Origin: Stichopus chloronotus
Taxonomy: Eukaryota > Echinodermata > Holothuroidea > Aspidochirotida > Stichopodidae
Direction: 5' to 3'
Assembly: GCA_021234535.1 (NCBI GenBank)
Contig: CM037835.1
Location: 2,418,001 to 2,482,000 of the forward strand
Length of the DNA stretch: 64,000 nt
The notes under the pieces were generated by a model. The model had not been told where the DNA came from and searched no databases. It saw only the letters and a program-made list of their open reading frames with translations. The first letter of the stretch is position 1. Each line of letters starts with the position of its first letter. The translations under genes and the position numbers were made by a program. Positions 1 to 12,090 of this stretch are shown here, piece after piece.

Positions 1-387
1 TCTATTGCTATACGATTAGGGAATTATCCCGGATACAACAGTGCCCCCCCCCCCCAGCTATTGTTGAGAAGACTTCCAAATACACGAGCCAGCTGTATGT
101 GCCATTCACTCTACCCTAAAAACAGTTCGTTCCGATGTCCAATTAGGCAGTGACGTCTACAACATGACTTAATTAAGGGTAGTAATGTTCCCCTGATCCC
201 CCCCCCCCAACACTTCTTTGATTCTATTTGACTATGAACGTCCTACGTTTCGCAATAGCTTCCTGACCCCACTGAGAGCTTTATGAGCCCCCCCCCCCCT
301 TAAATGGGCTTGTGTGTCCTAATGAATATTGTACATTGTACACACACACACACATATATGTGTGTGTATATATATATATATACATAC

Positions 388-418
<31 letters not shown>

Positions 419-1552
419 CATACATATACATATATAGCTTAACAGACAAAGTCTAGTGAGAACGAGCGTACTCAACTCAATACAACAATCTATCATCTGC
501 GTTTTCTTCTGGACAAGTTAAAAATTTTAATATTTTGTCAATTCAAACACGGTTTTTATGCTTTCATTGTGCAATAGCACACGTTTCACTATCAGTTTGA
601 TGTTCAATACATCACCTCAGTACTCATATACGAGAAAAAATGAAAGAAATAAAAAAAATGTGGATGACAATAACCTTTACACAAGGTAACTCTCATACGG
701 TCGTACGAATATATCAAGGATGCAAACGGTATGCCGAATATCACATTTATAGTTTATTCACGTAGCACTGTCAGAACTTATCAAAATAACATTGACCGAT
801 TATTATAATTCATAATGTGACACTGATAGAAGTTACATTTTACTGTGGTTATTATAATCACCACTATTATTTTCAATAAACACACACGCAGAAGCGATCT
901 TCATGTATGATATTACTTCTCGGTGCATCAGGCAGAGTCACGAAATCTATTAAAATGAATTTTAAACGCTAATTCTAACCACATATTTCACTCCAGGGTG
1001 AGCATTCCTTAAATGAAATCGATTTTGTGGAATGAGAAAAGCAATCAATTGGATAGAGTGTGCGTGGGACATATTTGGGAAAGATATCACAGATGTATTG
1101 TTCAGTGGTATCAATTTAAGCGATTTATTACAATAGGTATATGCAAAATCAGAAGGACAAGTATATGATTTCAGTAATGATGTCATCGTTAATGATAATA
1201 CAGAAGATATTTCTGACATTTATTCTCACAGGGTTAGGTTTAGGTTTAATCTGATTTTTGCTTCCTTTCAGAGCGTGTTTTTAGCGTTTCATCTGAAGTT
1301 ATTTTAGCTTTCTGCTTCTGCTACGTTTTATCTTATTTTCGTATTGGACAATTGTAGTTGACAATTTTGCTTCTTATGTGTTTAATATTGCTGGCTTTTA
1401 ACCTGCTGGGTTTTAAGCTGCTTTGGTCGTTTCTATTTTATCTTTATTATCTTTGCGCAACACCTTAGTGCTTCAATCTTTCAATTGGACTTGATGACTT
1501 TAAAAGGCACTTGATATTTGATTATTATTGTTTTTTTTGTTTTTTGTTATAG
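1..1552. other. Upstream stretch, probably DCST intron sequence
   Basis: I see no exon matching the earlier part of a DCST protein here, so the stretch is probably intron. It holds short poly-C runs (about 45-55, 199-208 and 289-298), a compound microsatellite at 340-436, and T-rich sequence leading into the acceptor at 1551. Confidence 0.5.
340..436. repeat. Compound microsatellite (CA)n (TA)n (TACA)n
   Basis: Runs of CA, TG, TA and TACA/CATA follow each other without interruption. The - strand ORF across it is only an effect of the repeat. Confidence 0.95.
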
Positions 1553-1669
1553 GTGAACATTATTTTCGGGTGGCAGTTCATGGTCACGGAAAACTTGCTC
1601 AGATGTTTCAGCGCGTGTTTGAGTCATTTGATAGCGCGCATACCTTGGCCGGAATCTCAACAAATAAAG
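1553..1669 (+). CDS. DCST1/DCST2-like: DCST-like exon: DC-STAMP domain, extracellular part
   Basis: A T-rich tract and ATAG precede the exon, and the donor AAAG|GTAAAC follows it. It starts two bases into a codon and ends one base into the next. It encodes EHYFRVAVHGHGKLAQMFQR and then VFESFD, which matches the DC-STAMP stretch where a short beta-like segment leads to a helix. Length is 117 nt. Phase agrees with the next exon. Confidence 0.85.
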
Positions 1670-4600
1670 GTAAACCAATACAGAGTAAATGACCATCAAC
1701 AAGATTAGATTACTTTACTATGACTACAATTGTGAACCAAATGACAAGGAGGCAGATTTATCAAAACCATCATCATTTGTTGAAGAAAAGTTTTATTCAA
1801 TTCCAGATCCAGTTTATATCCGGAATAATCGGAGCTATCTCTTTTTTTTATTTTTTTTATTTTTTTTTTGAGTGTTGACGATAAGACAGGTTTCTTTTGA
1901 AATTATTTTAATAAGCTTGTGTTATCGACGTAAAAGACAGTTTTAAAAGGCTTTATCTTTCCAATCCACTTACATGCGAATTGACGATAGACCTTCACCC
2001 CCATATGACGGTGGGTAACTGTTAATCGACTGTCATACAGATTTACATCCTCAAATATATTCACTAGTAACCCTGGTCTTCGGATATTTCAAGACCATCC
2101 AATGTTTGGTTTGAAAGACAATAATCAAGTTATTAACCTATTTTGCAGAGTGTCTTCCCATCCCGACAAGACTGTCAGCATTCAAGGTATCTTATATGTG
2201 TGCCTTGTGGTTTTCAGTATGGATTCTGCTCTGCCTTGAAGCATGGGGCCTCAGACTAAGAAGAATTATATGTGCTTACCACTATGTTAAGGTAACATTC
2301 GACGTCAGCTACAAAATTAAATAAAATACTTATTGTATACCTTTTTTACCATTGTGTTAAGGTGACAACTTTGACCGATTTACCCGGTTTCCACCCAAAG
2401 TTTTCGGTTCCGTCATTTTTTTTTTTTCGCCATATTGGATTTTTTATACCTCATGATAGGAGACACCCCATAACGGGTTCTTCGAGTAAAACAAGAAACG
2501 AGAATTCCACGTGTGCAACTTCCAGGCCGATCCGGCCTCGGTTGATCGAGTTACGGCAACTTAAGTTATTTTGTCGGCCATTTGGATCATTGAAATCGGA
2601 ATCATAGAAATCGGGTCACGGCGGGGGGGGGGGGGGGCGAGAACGACTTGGTATGGTAGGTGTAATAGTTTCATACATTGCGCTCGAAATAATTGCAACA
2701 GCAATAGTTCAAACCAAAGCCATATATAGAGAGAGTTTAGCCAGATGTGTAACCGACTTGGATTGGTCGAGATGGGACAACTCCCACTAAATTATGTTTA
2801 ATCTTCGTTTAATTTTCATTACAGATTTCACGTTATATGTATGGAGCGTGGTATAAAGAGGACCGTCACGACGTTAGCGAACGGTAGTCGAACAGAAAAA
2901 AAAACAAATAGTGAACGCACTTAGGCTACTTTAAATAAATGTGTGCTTTTCACAGATTTATACTTTGCTGTGCCTCCTGTCAATGCAGATAATGGCTCAT
3001 CTTTGTTTGAAATAGCGCATGATTGCCCATAAATGAGATTTTTGGAAGCAAATCTTGTAAGAATCGGCAGCATTATCTGGCATTACTGTTACGCATTAAC
3101 ATTAGGTTAGGTGTGCAAGCTATTTTGCTAATCGTATAGTTAAACCGACGATATCCCTTTGAAGACTACCACTGATGCATTCTGGGATATAAAATGTCGT
3201 TTGGATATGTACACTATATGCCAAGAAACTACGACTGAAAATACAAGTTTTCAGTATATTTACTATCCTTAATTGGTCAATGTTGTGCATTGCAGTGTTC
3301 CTACCATAGGAGAATAAGCCTGAGCTGCGACGCAGGTGTTCTTTATGCTCCGAAAAATACCGTTTTTTACATTTTAGTTTGAACGTTCGGAGTATATTAT
3401 AGGGTTTCTCTGTCGGCACTTTTCCTCCCCATAATGCACTGCGCTGGCGATTAGCAATATAGCGTATTGACCAGCAGCTAACTTCAACTTAGTCTAGGCT
3501 TACGTCAAGCGAAACAGTACTGACGCAGTGTAATATAATGTCTAGATCTACATGTTAAAATGCTTATTTTATGAATGTCAATTTACCTGTTTCAAAATTT
3601 GCTGTATGTGATATGGAATTACAGTACAGCTACGCCTATTTGGCAATAAGATGGCTTACTTGTTACTTGTTATATGTTAGTGTTGTTAATAGACCCACAG
3701 GCCAAAGGAATGAAGGCTACGTATGAGGTGATAGGCTTAAAGTGGACCTAAAGTCAAAAATTTCAAAAACATATTTTATAAAGCTTGAAAAAAGCATCAA
3801 AATGTTCCAACTCCCATCTTCACAGGGCATTCCTGAGCTGAGATATAAAATGTTGACGCTAATTCACTAAATTCAAAATGGTAGATTGCGCAATAATTTG
3901 TGATGTCATTCTTGTACCACTCAAATTGCCATCTTTGCTTTACTTTGTTTCTTCGAATGCCATTACACATTGTTCCAAAATGCGATCATTGTTTTATGGT
4001 TATAGGGTGAGTGGGTTATAATAGCCCTCTCCTTACAACATGCTAACAAAGAAACAGTAATTGTGTCAAGGTCAAACAAACATTTTAATTTCAAAAGGAA
4101 ACAAAAGCAGGTAATGTGAGTTGTACAAGAAGGCCATCACAGGCTATTACGCAATCAATGATTCCAAATTTAGTGGATAAATTTCAACATTTTCTCCTTC
4201 AGCTCAGGAATGTCCAATAAAGATGGGAGTTGGAACATTTTGATGCATTTTTCATATTTTGTAACATATATTTTTGACAATTCTGACTTTAGGTTCACTT
4301 TAATGATAGTGTTAAGCGATAGCCTACCACCATTCACCCTTAACACTAGGACGACCTGTTGTAAGCCTATTCTGTATCCTATAAACAGGGACTATGTTAT
4401 CGTTAGGCTGAGCTTATGTTGTAGTAATTGCATGTGATTGCTTGGTTCAGAACATTTCCAAAGATAAGTGGCCGTTTATTTCAAGGGTTTGGAACCAGGG
4501 CTAGGCCTAATTTGAATTCAAACTTCTGCCAGACATCTGTCAGTTAATGCTTGGACGTTGTTTGGCTATACAGTAGGAATTGTGCTCTTTGTCCTGCTAT

Positions 4601-7600
4601 CGCAAACGTAAGGTCAAAATCTATCAGTTGCAGTCATGAAAATGGTTTAATGTGGAACTTTGCATTTGCGCCTATCAAGTAGCCCATAAACCCCATCACC
4701 GTGGGTGAAGGTGTATCCAACTAGGCCTAACCTAACTTATATACAACTTCAATGAAACCTGTGTTTTAGTCAATGCAATAGTGTGTCCCTTGATTTTCAA
4801 ATGCGGGCACGTAGTTGAAATTGAGTAAGACAGAATGTTTCCTTTCATTATGGAAAAGAAAAACATGTTTGCTGGTATCATATAAAAACGGCTCTTAACG
4901 TCAATTTGAGTACAAGAGCGTAAAACTTATGATGTTGGGTTTATAACACCACCGTGGCAAGTTAAGGTGCAGTGTCAGTGTCATTCCAATTGACTTGAAC
5001 CTGAGGTAAAAGCCCTGCATGCATAAAGAAAAAGTAGGTGTACACTGAAATACAAACAAAAAATCACTTACTTGAACTTAGTGAAATACATTAAGTAAGT
5101 GTGACCTACCGTAGCCTAAATACATTTAATTCAAGCAACTTAACATAATAGTATTCCTAATCGCCGTGGCTGTCCTTAAAAGAAAGAATTTGTTCACTGT
5201 AGTGCACCCAGTTTTCATGTTAATTAAATTTAGTGGTAACCTTTTTAACAATGTAGAGTAAATCAAACTTTTCAGCACTGATGATATTGTGGCTTGCAAA
5301 GAAATGGAAATCTGGAGTTTTCTACCTAAGTGTTGACTTCAGCTAGCCTACTGCTGCGCCCTCACTATTGGAACCTGTTGGAACCTGTTTGAATTGACAC
5401 ACGTACAGCAAAACAAGGCCCTGCAGAAGGGGGGGTGCAAGATATGAGAAGTTTCCTTGTATCATGGAGTGGAGAAAATTAACCTTGCTGCTATCATCTG
5501 GACAATCTGGGTCTGAGCAGTGTGCTTAATATTGTATCGTATAATGCTGAATGTAGATCATTTACCTACGAAGTTGAAATTTTGCATCTTACATGTGCCT
5601 GGAAGGTTGGATACCAAAGTTATTCGTTCAGTCTGCAATTTTGTATTACAGTTAAATTATGTTATGGTTTGTATAAAAGAAAAAATAATGGGCGAATGAT
5701 TTATACAAATTATCACTCACCATTATTTTTTTTAAACGTAAGATTTTTAAACAAGAGATCTCAAAATATACAGTGTCTGGATGCTTTTAACGTCGCCCGA
5801 GAAGTGCCACTTTCTGCAATCTTTGGGGGGTCTTTCTTTGTGTCAAATTCTTGGTACACTTCGCGTCAACCGTTAGTGGCACCCCTCGGGTGATAATACA
5901 TGAATTACCCCTCCCCTGCCCCAATGATAATGTCCCCGCACTAGCAACGCGTTTGATTCAATTTTCACAATGTCAATATAGGCCTACTGGATAATATTTG
6001 TCTAACATTTTCCAAGAGATTTGAGAGGGATGCCTTGTGAAACAAACATAAAAGCAAGTAGAAGAAAATATTCTCACAAAGTGTATGGCTGGCATCTGAT
6101 GGAAAACTTTTTCTTCTGAATGTGGCGTATAAGCTAGCAGTGGCAGAAAGGAAAACAAACATTGGGTGGGTGAGAGTAAGCTGGAGTGACGGTAAGAATA
6201 TCTAAGTGGAGCGTCACCATCATTCAGTTGGCGTTGTGTGTGTAAGAAAATAGAAGGAAATCCCCAAATGGCCGAAAACAGAACTTTCGGTGTGTTCTAA
6301 ACTGCATGTACCCAAAATGTAAACAGGGATCTCATGTCTACAATTTTGATGCGGAAAAAGTAAATCTATAAACAATAGAAATACATATCAGATCTTGGGT
6401 GGGAGAGATGATAGAAGAATTACAACTTAATTATTATGCAGCCTCATCCATTCTTTCTGAAGCACTTGACAAATATAAGGGACCGACCTCCTCCCGTTCT
6501 GCAGTCACCGGTGTAAGTAGACTTTTAGCTGAAAGGATTGAAGTGGAGAAAGCAGTAATGGTCCATCAGAGTCGTATGGTTTCTCTGCAATGGCGCCATC
6601 AAAGAAGAGCGCCACCATTTTGGCACGTAGTGCACCGAAAATTTGTTGATAAAAATACATCTAAGATTGCATGGAATAGCCCTTCCGTAATGATCCCAGT
6701 GATCCCAGTGACTGCACAAAATACTAAAAATTAGGGACAACTCTTATTCATTCCCTTAATTTCATGTTACAAAATGTGTGGGGACAAATGTGTTAGTGTC
6801 ATCTCCTCTCAAAAAGTGGGGGGGGACTTTTCTCAACCCCCCCTCCCCCTAGTCAGTTGATGCAAAATGAGTCATACCATTATCCTGGTTTTCAAGCGTG
6901 TTTGTACTATGTAAGTATGTGTGTGAGGTATAGTTTGCTTCACTTTGGCTAATGTGTATTTTTTCTCTTTTCAGAGAGAGAAAACAAGGATACTGTTCCT
7001 CTACAATGATTGTCTGAGAAAGAGAGAAGGATATTTGAGACAGATGAGGAAGAGAGTGCAGAGATTGGCCAGAGAAGATAGACTCTCGGTGATTGCAATA
7101 AAATGTTCATACTTCACTTTATTACTATTTCATCAAAATTGCATCCAAATCTGTTTCTTGTTTGGTAATGTTGCAGTTTTACCACATGTTATAAAATAAA
7201 TTTCCCTGACATCGCCGCCTTTTTTTTTATTTTTAAGGTAACTTACATTTCCCCAAGAACTGCGTTTATCCATAACGTCAATTACATGACTGAGTTAGAC
7301 TATCAACTTTGAGCTACATTCCATAGGAACAACTGCTACAATATTGGATACATGGAATGGCAGACTGGCATAACAGTTTACCAATTGCACAAGTGATTTC
7401 CTGAAAACTACAGAAATATATTGTCGGAAAATTAGGGCGAATCTTCGATATTTCCCGATTTGTATCGTCTCTAGGGAAATTTCCTCAAAAATGGAATCAA
7501 AATAAACGAAAAATGTATGGAATCAAAATAAAAGTTTAATCGGTTCCCAATTTTCTCGTCCCTCACATTAACAAGTTAGTTTAAACTCATTCATGGACGA

Positions 7601-9928
7601 GTAAAAGTGAGACAAACTGTTGCCCCTCGGATTGTGTAAGTTAATTCGTTTCGAGTGTCTTGTTCAAGGCAATCGTGTTAGCCAGGATGTCACAGAGAAA
7701 CGTCGAACTACACACTGTAATGAAATTTGTTTTCAAGTTCTGAGCCAAATTAAGGTATTGACAGCCAAAGTTGCTTACATTTTGTTCAGATAAAAGTGAA
7801 CTCAAGGCAAACATCTGTGACGTAGCCATTACGCAATTGTATAAAACGTGTTCTACATTCTACTAGTCAACATTTGAGTTCAAATCACACCTCAAGAATT
7901 TACAATGATTACAATCACAGTAGTCTACTATAGGAAAAAGACCAATTGTAATGATGTTCTAACATAGAGGGACCCGTCAAAAATTAGGTCCGTCAAAACC
8001 CGACCTAATTGAAATAGCCTGCTGGTTCTAATCCTTAGGTTTTACTCATCTCTCACATAGCTAAATAAGTGAGAACGGTAACATTACACGGTTTCTGTCT
8101 CCAACCTCATGGCTAAGGTTGAAGAGGATGTGATGTATGTACCTTTTAATCCTTTTGAGATTACGAGGATAAAGGGAGTCAACATTTGAAAATTGTACTT
8201 TTACATTTTTCTGGAAGATTTGGTATCACATAGCTTAAGCATCATTACTTCCTAACATTATCCTCAATATTTGAAAATCCATCCTTTTCTCCTTCCCCTT
8301 CCCCACCCCGTCACACTTGACAGTATATCACTGTTGCATATGTATATGTTAAAACTATTCAAGGTCATTTATATGTCACTTTAGCCTGGAGTATAGCGTA
8401 ATTAATTTTACCAGGAGTAGAAAATTAGAAAAAGTTGGTAACTTGTCAGTGAAGATAGGATTTATGCAAATTAAAGCTGAACTAAATAAGAAAATCAAAC
8501 AGAAAAATGAAACTTAGATGCCAGATAACCTTTACTAGATCAACGTGTGAAACCTGAGAATGCTAGCTGCTAATTCATTTCTCTTATCACTGAATCATTT
8601 AAAATGACTTGCAACTACCAAGTATTAATGTTTCACGGAAGCGAAGACTCTTTCACCCAGTTAAATGTCTATATTTGTCTTTTTTAAATAGGACAAATTA
8701 AGTTCCACATCAATACTGAAATCTAAATTTCCTCGACTTTGCGGTTGGATATCGGCAATAGGAATGGGTAAGAAGAAATGTCTGGTTTGCAACGAGTCGG
8801 AGAACAAACGGTCATACCATTGCCCAAATAAGGGGTGTTACTTCATGTACTGCTCGGAATGCTGGAATGACGTCACAGGTAAGTAGAGCGCCACTTACAA
8901 TTTGGTAATAATTGAAGTGAATCCGGTATCTGATGCCAACTTGTCCACTTACTGAGTGCCTTTAATAGAGTATTAATGATCGCATTTTTACATCTCCTTC
9001 ATTGACTATAGTGCAATGAAAATGGTTCTCTATCTATTCCAATATAGCTAACTACTTGGTCTAACATGACAGATTTCCATATGTCGAAAAATGCATATTT
9101 TGAGCTGGAACTTATAAGTTTAAGTAGTGGTGATCATCTCCGTCCTTCGACTATCCTGAACTTAACATTATTATCTTTAACTTTAACTCGTATTAATCCA
9201 ACTAAAATGAACCATGAAGTGATACCTGCAGGACAAAAAAGATACCCACCGAAGGGGAATCCTACCCCGTTATTGGTTCTCAACCATAAGTTCCATAATT
9301 ACGACTTAAGAATTTAAGTCGTGGCGCATTTTCAGACACTATTCCCACGCACTGAGGTGGACTATACCGGTGATTGCCCGTTTCCTAAATGGTGTTATAG
9401 GCGTGCTACCTAATCCCTAATGTTTAAACTGGAAAAAATGTGTAACGCAACAAAAATTAGGAGAGTAGCACCAGATCTGAGATGCAAAGATAATTAAAAT
9501 ATGCAAGCAATATTTTATTAAAAAGTTGAAAGATAAGGAAGGACATTTAAGTTTTTTAGGACCTGCCTATCATATTTCAAGTACTCGTCCGAAGAATCCT
9601 TATACCCTCTCACTCAACCAAGAAGAACCAAATCTCCTGTAATTCATTCCGCTCATTTACGACCCTTTGCAGAAAAAAAAATCTGTTTTCTATTCCTCAG
9701 TATTTCCATGATTTCACTCAGTTCTGTTACGGTAACTATATTCGCCAGTGATTATTCGTAATGGAACTTACATGATATGATCTCAGGAAGTTTTCTCTTT
9801 TTTTCTACCTGTTTACGTTTATATCTTTCGTGTAGGTTTGTTACGCGTGCTCGCCAAATAGGTTTGACGAATCGAGATGGAGGCGAAAGTTCAGACGAGG
9901 GATCGTGAGCAGTCCCACCAACCCCTGA
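1553..9928 (+). CDS. DCST1/DCST2-like: DC-STAMP domain-containing protein, DCST1/DCST2 type (3' part of a spliced gene)
   Basis: Exons seen: 1553-1669, 2149-2291, 6975-7088, 8692-8878 and probably 9836-9928. The first four join in phase (1, 0, 0) and give 187 codons. The order of motifs is that of the family: end of the extracellular region with ECLP, a last membrane segment followed by LRLRR, the REKTRILFLYND block, then a C-terminal finger C-x2-C-x10-C-x4-C-x4-C-x2-CW. Known members are multi-pass membrane proteins. DCST1 and DCST2 (sneaky in flies, spe-42/spe-49 in worms) act on sperm in fertilisation, and DCST1 has also been described as a RING E3 ligase. That role here is inferred from the family. 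The 5' exons lie before the window. DCST1 and DCST2 cannot be told apart from this part. The last junction does not keep frame (see findings). Possible poly(A) signals are ATTAAA at 10864 and AATAAA at 10996, both weakly supported. Confidence 0.88.
2149..2291 (+). CDS. DCST1/DCST2-like: DCST-like exon: ECLP motif, last membrane segment, LRLRR
   Basis: The acceptor is CTATTTTGCAG and the donor AAG|GTAACA. The first codon is completed by the G of the previous exon and gives ECLPIPTRLSAF. A hydrophobic segment follows (MCALWFSVWILLCLEAW), then GLRLRRIICAYHYVK. The ECLP.P and LRLRR..CA.Y patterns are hallmarks of DC-STAMP proteins at the last transmembrane helix and the start of the cytoplasmic tail. 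The 143 nt end in phase 0. Confidence 0.9.
3737..4303. mobile_element. Foldback MITE with long terminal inverted repeats and TTAA ends
   Basis: The left end TTAAAGTGGACCTAAAGTC is mirrored by the reverse complement at the right end (GACTTTAGGTTCACTTTAA). The match continues inward for roughly 115 bp, including the blocks with CATCAAAATGTTCCAACTCC and CAGCTCAGGAATG on opposite arms. Both ends lie on TTAA, which could be the target duplication. The middle has no coding frame, so it is non-autonomous. TTAA targets are typical of piggyBac-type transposases, but the family is not proven. Confidence 0.88.
5800..5890. repeat. Dispersed ~90-bp repeat, copy 1
   Basis: It begins GAAGTGCCACTTTCTGCAAT and ends near TTAGTGGCACCC. 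The same start and end frames recur near 44984-45066 and 63108-63196 with a divergent middle. The 123-codon ORF that runs into it is not supported as a gene. Confidence 0.6.
6975..7088 (+). CDS. DCST1/DCST2-like: DCST-like exon: cytoplasmic REK..ILFLYND block
   Basis: A strong acceptor (TTTTCTCTTTTCAG) is followed in phase 0 by REKTRILFLYNDCLRKREGY and a basic helix ending REDRLS. This block follows the last membrane helix in DCST1/2 proteins. The donor is taken as TCG|GTGATT because it keeps phase 0 with the next exon. GTGATT is a weak donor, so the exact 3' end is less sure than the exon itself. Confidence 0.87.
7089..8691 (+). other. DCST intron (1.6 kb)
   Basis: No coding frame or clear repeat stands out. 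There are short AT-rich tracts and a small duplicated motif near 7974-8006 (GTCAAAA followed by GTCAAAACCCGACC). Confidence 0.7.
8692..8878 (+). CDS. DCST1/DCST2-like: DCST-like exon: C-terminal cysteine finger
   Basis: The acceptor is TTTTTTAAATAG and the donor ACAG|GTAAGT (near-perfect). The frame runs DKLSSTSILKSK and then KKKCLVCNESENKRSYHCPN, KGCYFMYCSECWNDVTG. Six cysteines are spaced C-x2-C-x10-C-x4-C-x4-C-x2-C and followed by W, as in the RING-like C-terminus of DCST proteins. The last C-x2-C pair of the family's finger is expected in the next exon. The exon ends one base into a codon. Confidence 0.9.
8879..9835 (+). other. DCST intron (about 1 kb)
   Basis: It lies between the strong donor GTAAGT and the acceptor GTGTAG. 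It holds an 83-codon ORF without recognisable motifs. If a micro-exon corrects the last DCST frame, it should lie here. Confidence 0.6.
9836..9928 (+). CDS. DCST1/DCST2-like: Probable last DCST-like exon: final C-x2-C pair and basic tail
   Basis: The acceptor is ATCTTTCGTGTAG. Read from its first base, the segment gives VCYACSPNRFDESRWRRKFR and a further 10 residues to TGA at 9926-9928. The VC-x-AC-x-P pattern is the expected last cysteine pair of the DCST finger. However, the previous exon ends one base into a codon, so a simple splice reads GLLRVLAK and stops at TAG 9859-9861. Either a micro-exon or indel separates the two frames, or this copy is truncated. Confidence 0.6.
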   Translation, partial: VCYACSPNRFDESRWRRKFRRGIVSSPTNP

Positions 9929-11410
9929 CGATCACTTCTAGACGGCCGCAATCTTTGGCAGGGAAATCAACGTGGAACTATATGTCTAATCAGGGATGCT
10001 ACTCATGATGTATTCCATTTTGATAGAAATCTACCACTGAGGCTTAAACATCATTAGTCGTAAAATGATATCACACCCTCTGTTGTTAAATGGACAGCAA
10101 AGATGAGCGTGTATACATTGCTGTTGCCTTTAGCTGACTTATTCCTCGGCAAAGTCCTATATTCTTCTTCTCTGTTATTATTGAAAATAAGAAGCATGGT
10201 GAACAAATGATATTCTAGTCAATTCACCAGTTCAGCGAGATGAGGCCTCTGGATAGATTCATCCTTGGCGTTGCATCTTAATGTTCTAACTCGATCCATG
10301 TCCATCGAAAATGATCACGTGTTACGCACAACACGTCGCTATATGCGCAAGACCTCTTTTTGAATTACTTGGTCACAAAGTTCACAAGTTTATTGTCACT
10401 TATTTGAACCAGGGAGGATGCACCTCCCTGTTTGAACGAAGGACTACCGTCAGTTATTTGAAATAAGCCATAGAAACCAGTAACTGTCGTTCAAACTGTA
10501 CATCTAGCTTATACCCAATAATTAGTCTCGTTCTCCAGGTGTTTGTAGGCTACATAATGTTCAATTTGAATGGTGCAGTTATGCAATATTCTACAGGTGT
10601 TTCTGTAATAGATTTTCAAGGATGCACTTTCCCAGCTGACAGAAGTGCAGATTGTTGTAGTTGACCATGTATTTGAGAAGATGCACTGTCGGTGAAATTG
10701 CTTGAGCCTGGTTGTTTTAACAACAATTCAATTATTCAAACTGTTCCCCCAACAACCTACCATTGCTCACAGAAGGCTAAAAAATCTTAAAGATTTCCTA
10801 GTTTAATCAAGGTTTTCGAGTTCTGGGGAACATGAAGAAATAGATTCAGACGCTGCTTATATCTATTAAATGCTGTTTTAGAAGCAATTAAGAATATTTG
10901 AACCCCTCCCGCAATAGACGACATGGTACCGACACGCTACCGCCGCACAAAGACAAGAGAGAAAAAAGAAGTCTGGCTTGGTCATAAAGACCAACAATAA
11001 AAATATTCAAAACTTGGCAGATGTAAACGCCTAAATATCTTCCGCATAAAAACACGAAAGATGATTTCGGGTCCTTCCAAAGAAAAATGTGAAGTTCACC
11101 TACTGAAGTGAACGCCTAACTTACTTTTCTTGCTTCCAACCTTCATCCGTTGGCTGTTGTGATTGGTATAAACGGACAAGACCTTCCTGCATAATTAGGA
11201 GGCTCGGAGTGAGACAACGGACTGAGTTTTGACGGAGTAAGGACTTCTGAAGGCTTAATGACTTGAGACGGCATAGGGGTTTCAGAAAAGGGAATGATTT
11301 TTGACAGCGTATTTAAGGCTGCACAATGGTCTACTGTTTAATCTAACTTGGCCTGACGTAATGAGTTTTTGAAACGACTTGAATTTTAAAGGCTGGAAAA
11401 CTTTTGACGG

Positions 11411-11636
11411 CTTGAGGACTTTTGACGACAAAAGTAATTTTGGCAGCAAAATTAGTTTTGAAGGCTTATTGACTTTGACGACAAAAGTAATTTTGACAAA
11501 AGAATTAGTTTTAACAGCTTATGGACTTATGACGACAAAAGTAATTTTGGCAAAGGCATTAGTTTTGACGGCTTATGGACTTTTGATGACCAAAGTAATT
11601 TTGGGAACAAAATAAATTTTGGAGGCGTAAGATTTG
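11411..11636. repeat. Tandem repeat, 53-54 bp unit, about four copies
   Basis: The core GACGACAAAAGTAATTTT recurs at about 11424, 11477, 11531 and 11584 (last one diverged). Each is followed by AATTAGTTTTGA-like and GGCTTATGGACTT-like segments. Weaker related motifs (TTTTGACGGCTT, GGCTTAATG) extend from about 11226 to 11730, which suggests an older, longer array. The + strand 78-codon ORF here is an effect of the repeat. Confidence 0.85.
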
Positions 11637-12034
11637 AAGGCTTAATGGTTTTTGACGGCATCATATGTTTTGAGAACGGAAATTTGTTGACGCCGTAATG
11701 AGTTTTGAAGGCTTAATTACTTATCACAAACAGCCCGCCATACTGTTCTTTTATCTATATCATTGTGACCTTTTGGTGGGATCATGGAGGTAATAGAGAA
11801 GAGATATATCGGGAAGTTTCATTTAATGCTAATTCTATTAGATTTTCTCCCGTGTAATAAATTCAATTCATAAGGGATGAGTAAAGCTTAGGGTGCCATT
11901 TACTGCTCACATCCTATGAAAAGGATTACGCGCAATTACGGAGGCACGGGAGGTCTTTAAAGTACAATCAGTGTTACCGCGTTAGGAAGATGCTCTTGAA
12001 ACACAACGGCTGATTTGCAGAGTCTATTGACTGA

Positions 12035-12090
12035 TACGTCATGAAGCAAAGTAGAAACTGCATGCGCAGTAAATTTTTCTGGGGTATAAA
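12035..12090 (+). promoter_or_regulatory. Promoter-like cluster: CRE-like, NRF1-like and TATA motifs
   Basis: TACGTCAT (12035-12042) resembles a CREB/ATF site, GCATGCGCAGT (12060-12070) resembles an NRF1 site, and TATAAA lies at 12085-12090. The three are ordered as in a core promoter for + strand transcription. A splice donor-like AAG|GTGAAA follows at about 12176. Short motifs occur by chance, so this is only suggestive. Confidence 0.3.

Larger units (their letters stand above)
2292..6974 (+). other. DCST intron (4.7 kb)
   Basis: The donor GTAACA and acceptor CTTTTCAG match in phase. The intron holds a homopolymer G tract near 2622-2637, a 567-bp inverted-repeat element (3737-4303) and a dispersed repeat copy (about 5800-5890). 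An ORF at 6399-6734 has no recognisable motif and no support as an exon. Confidence 0.8.

Noticed and set aside
6399..6734. 111-codon ORF on + in the DCST intron, near the REK exon.
   Set aside because: The phases of exons 2149-2291 and 6975-7088 match directly without it, and the protein has no DC-STAMP feature.
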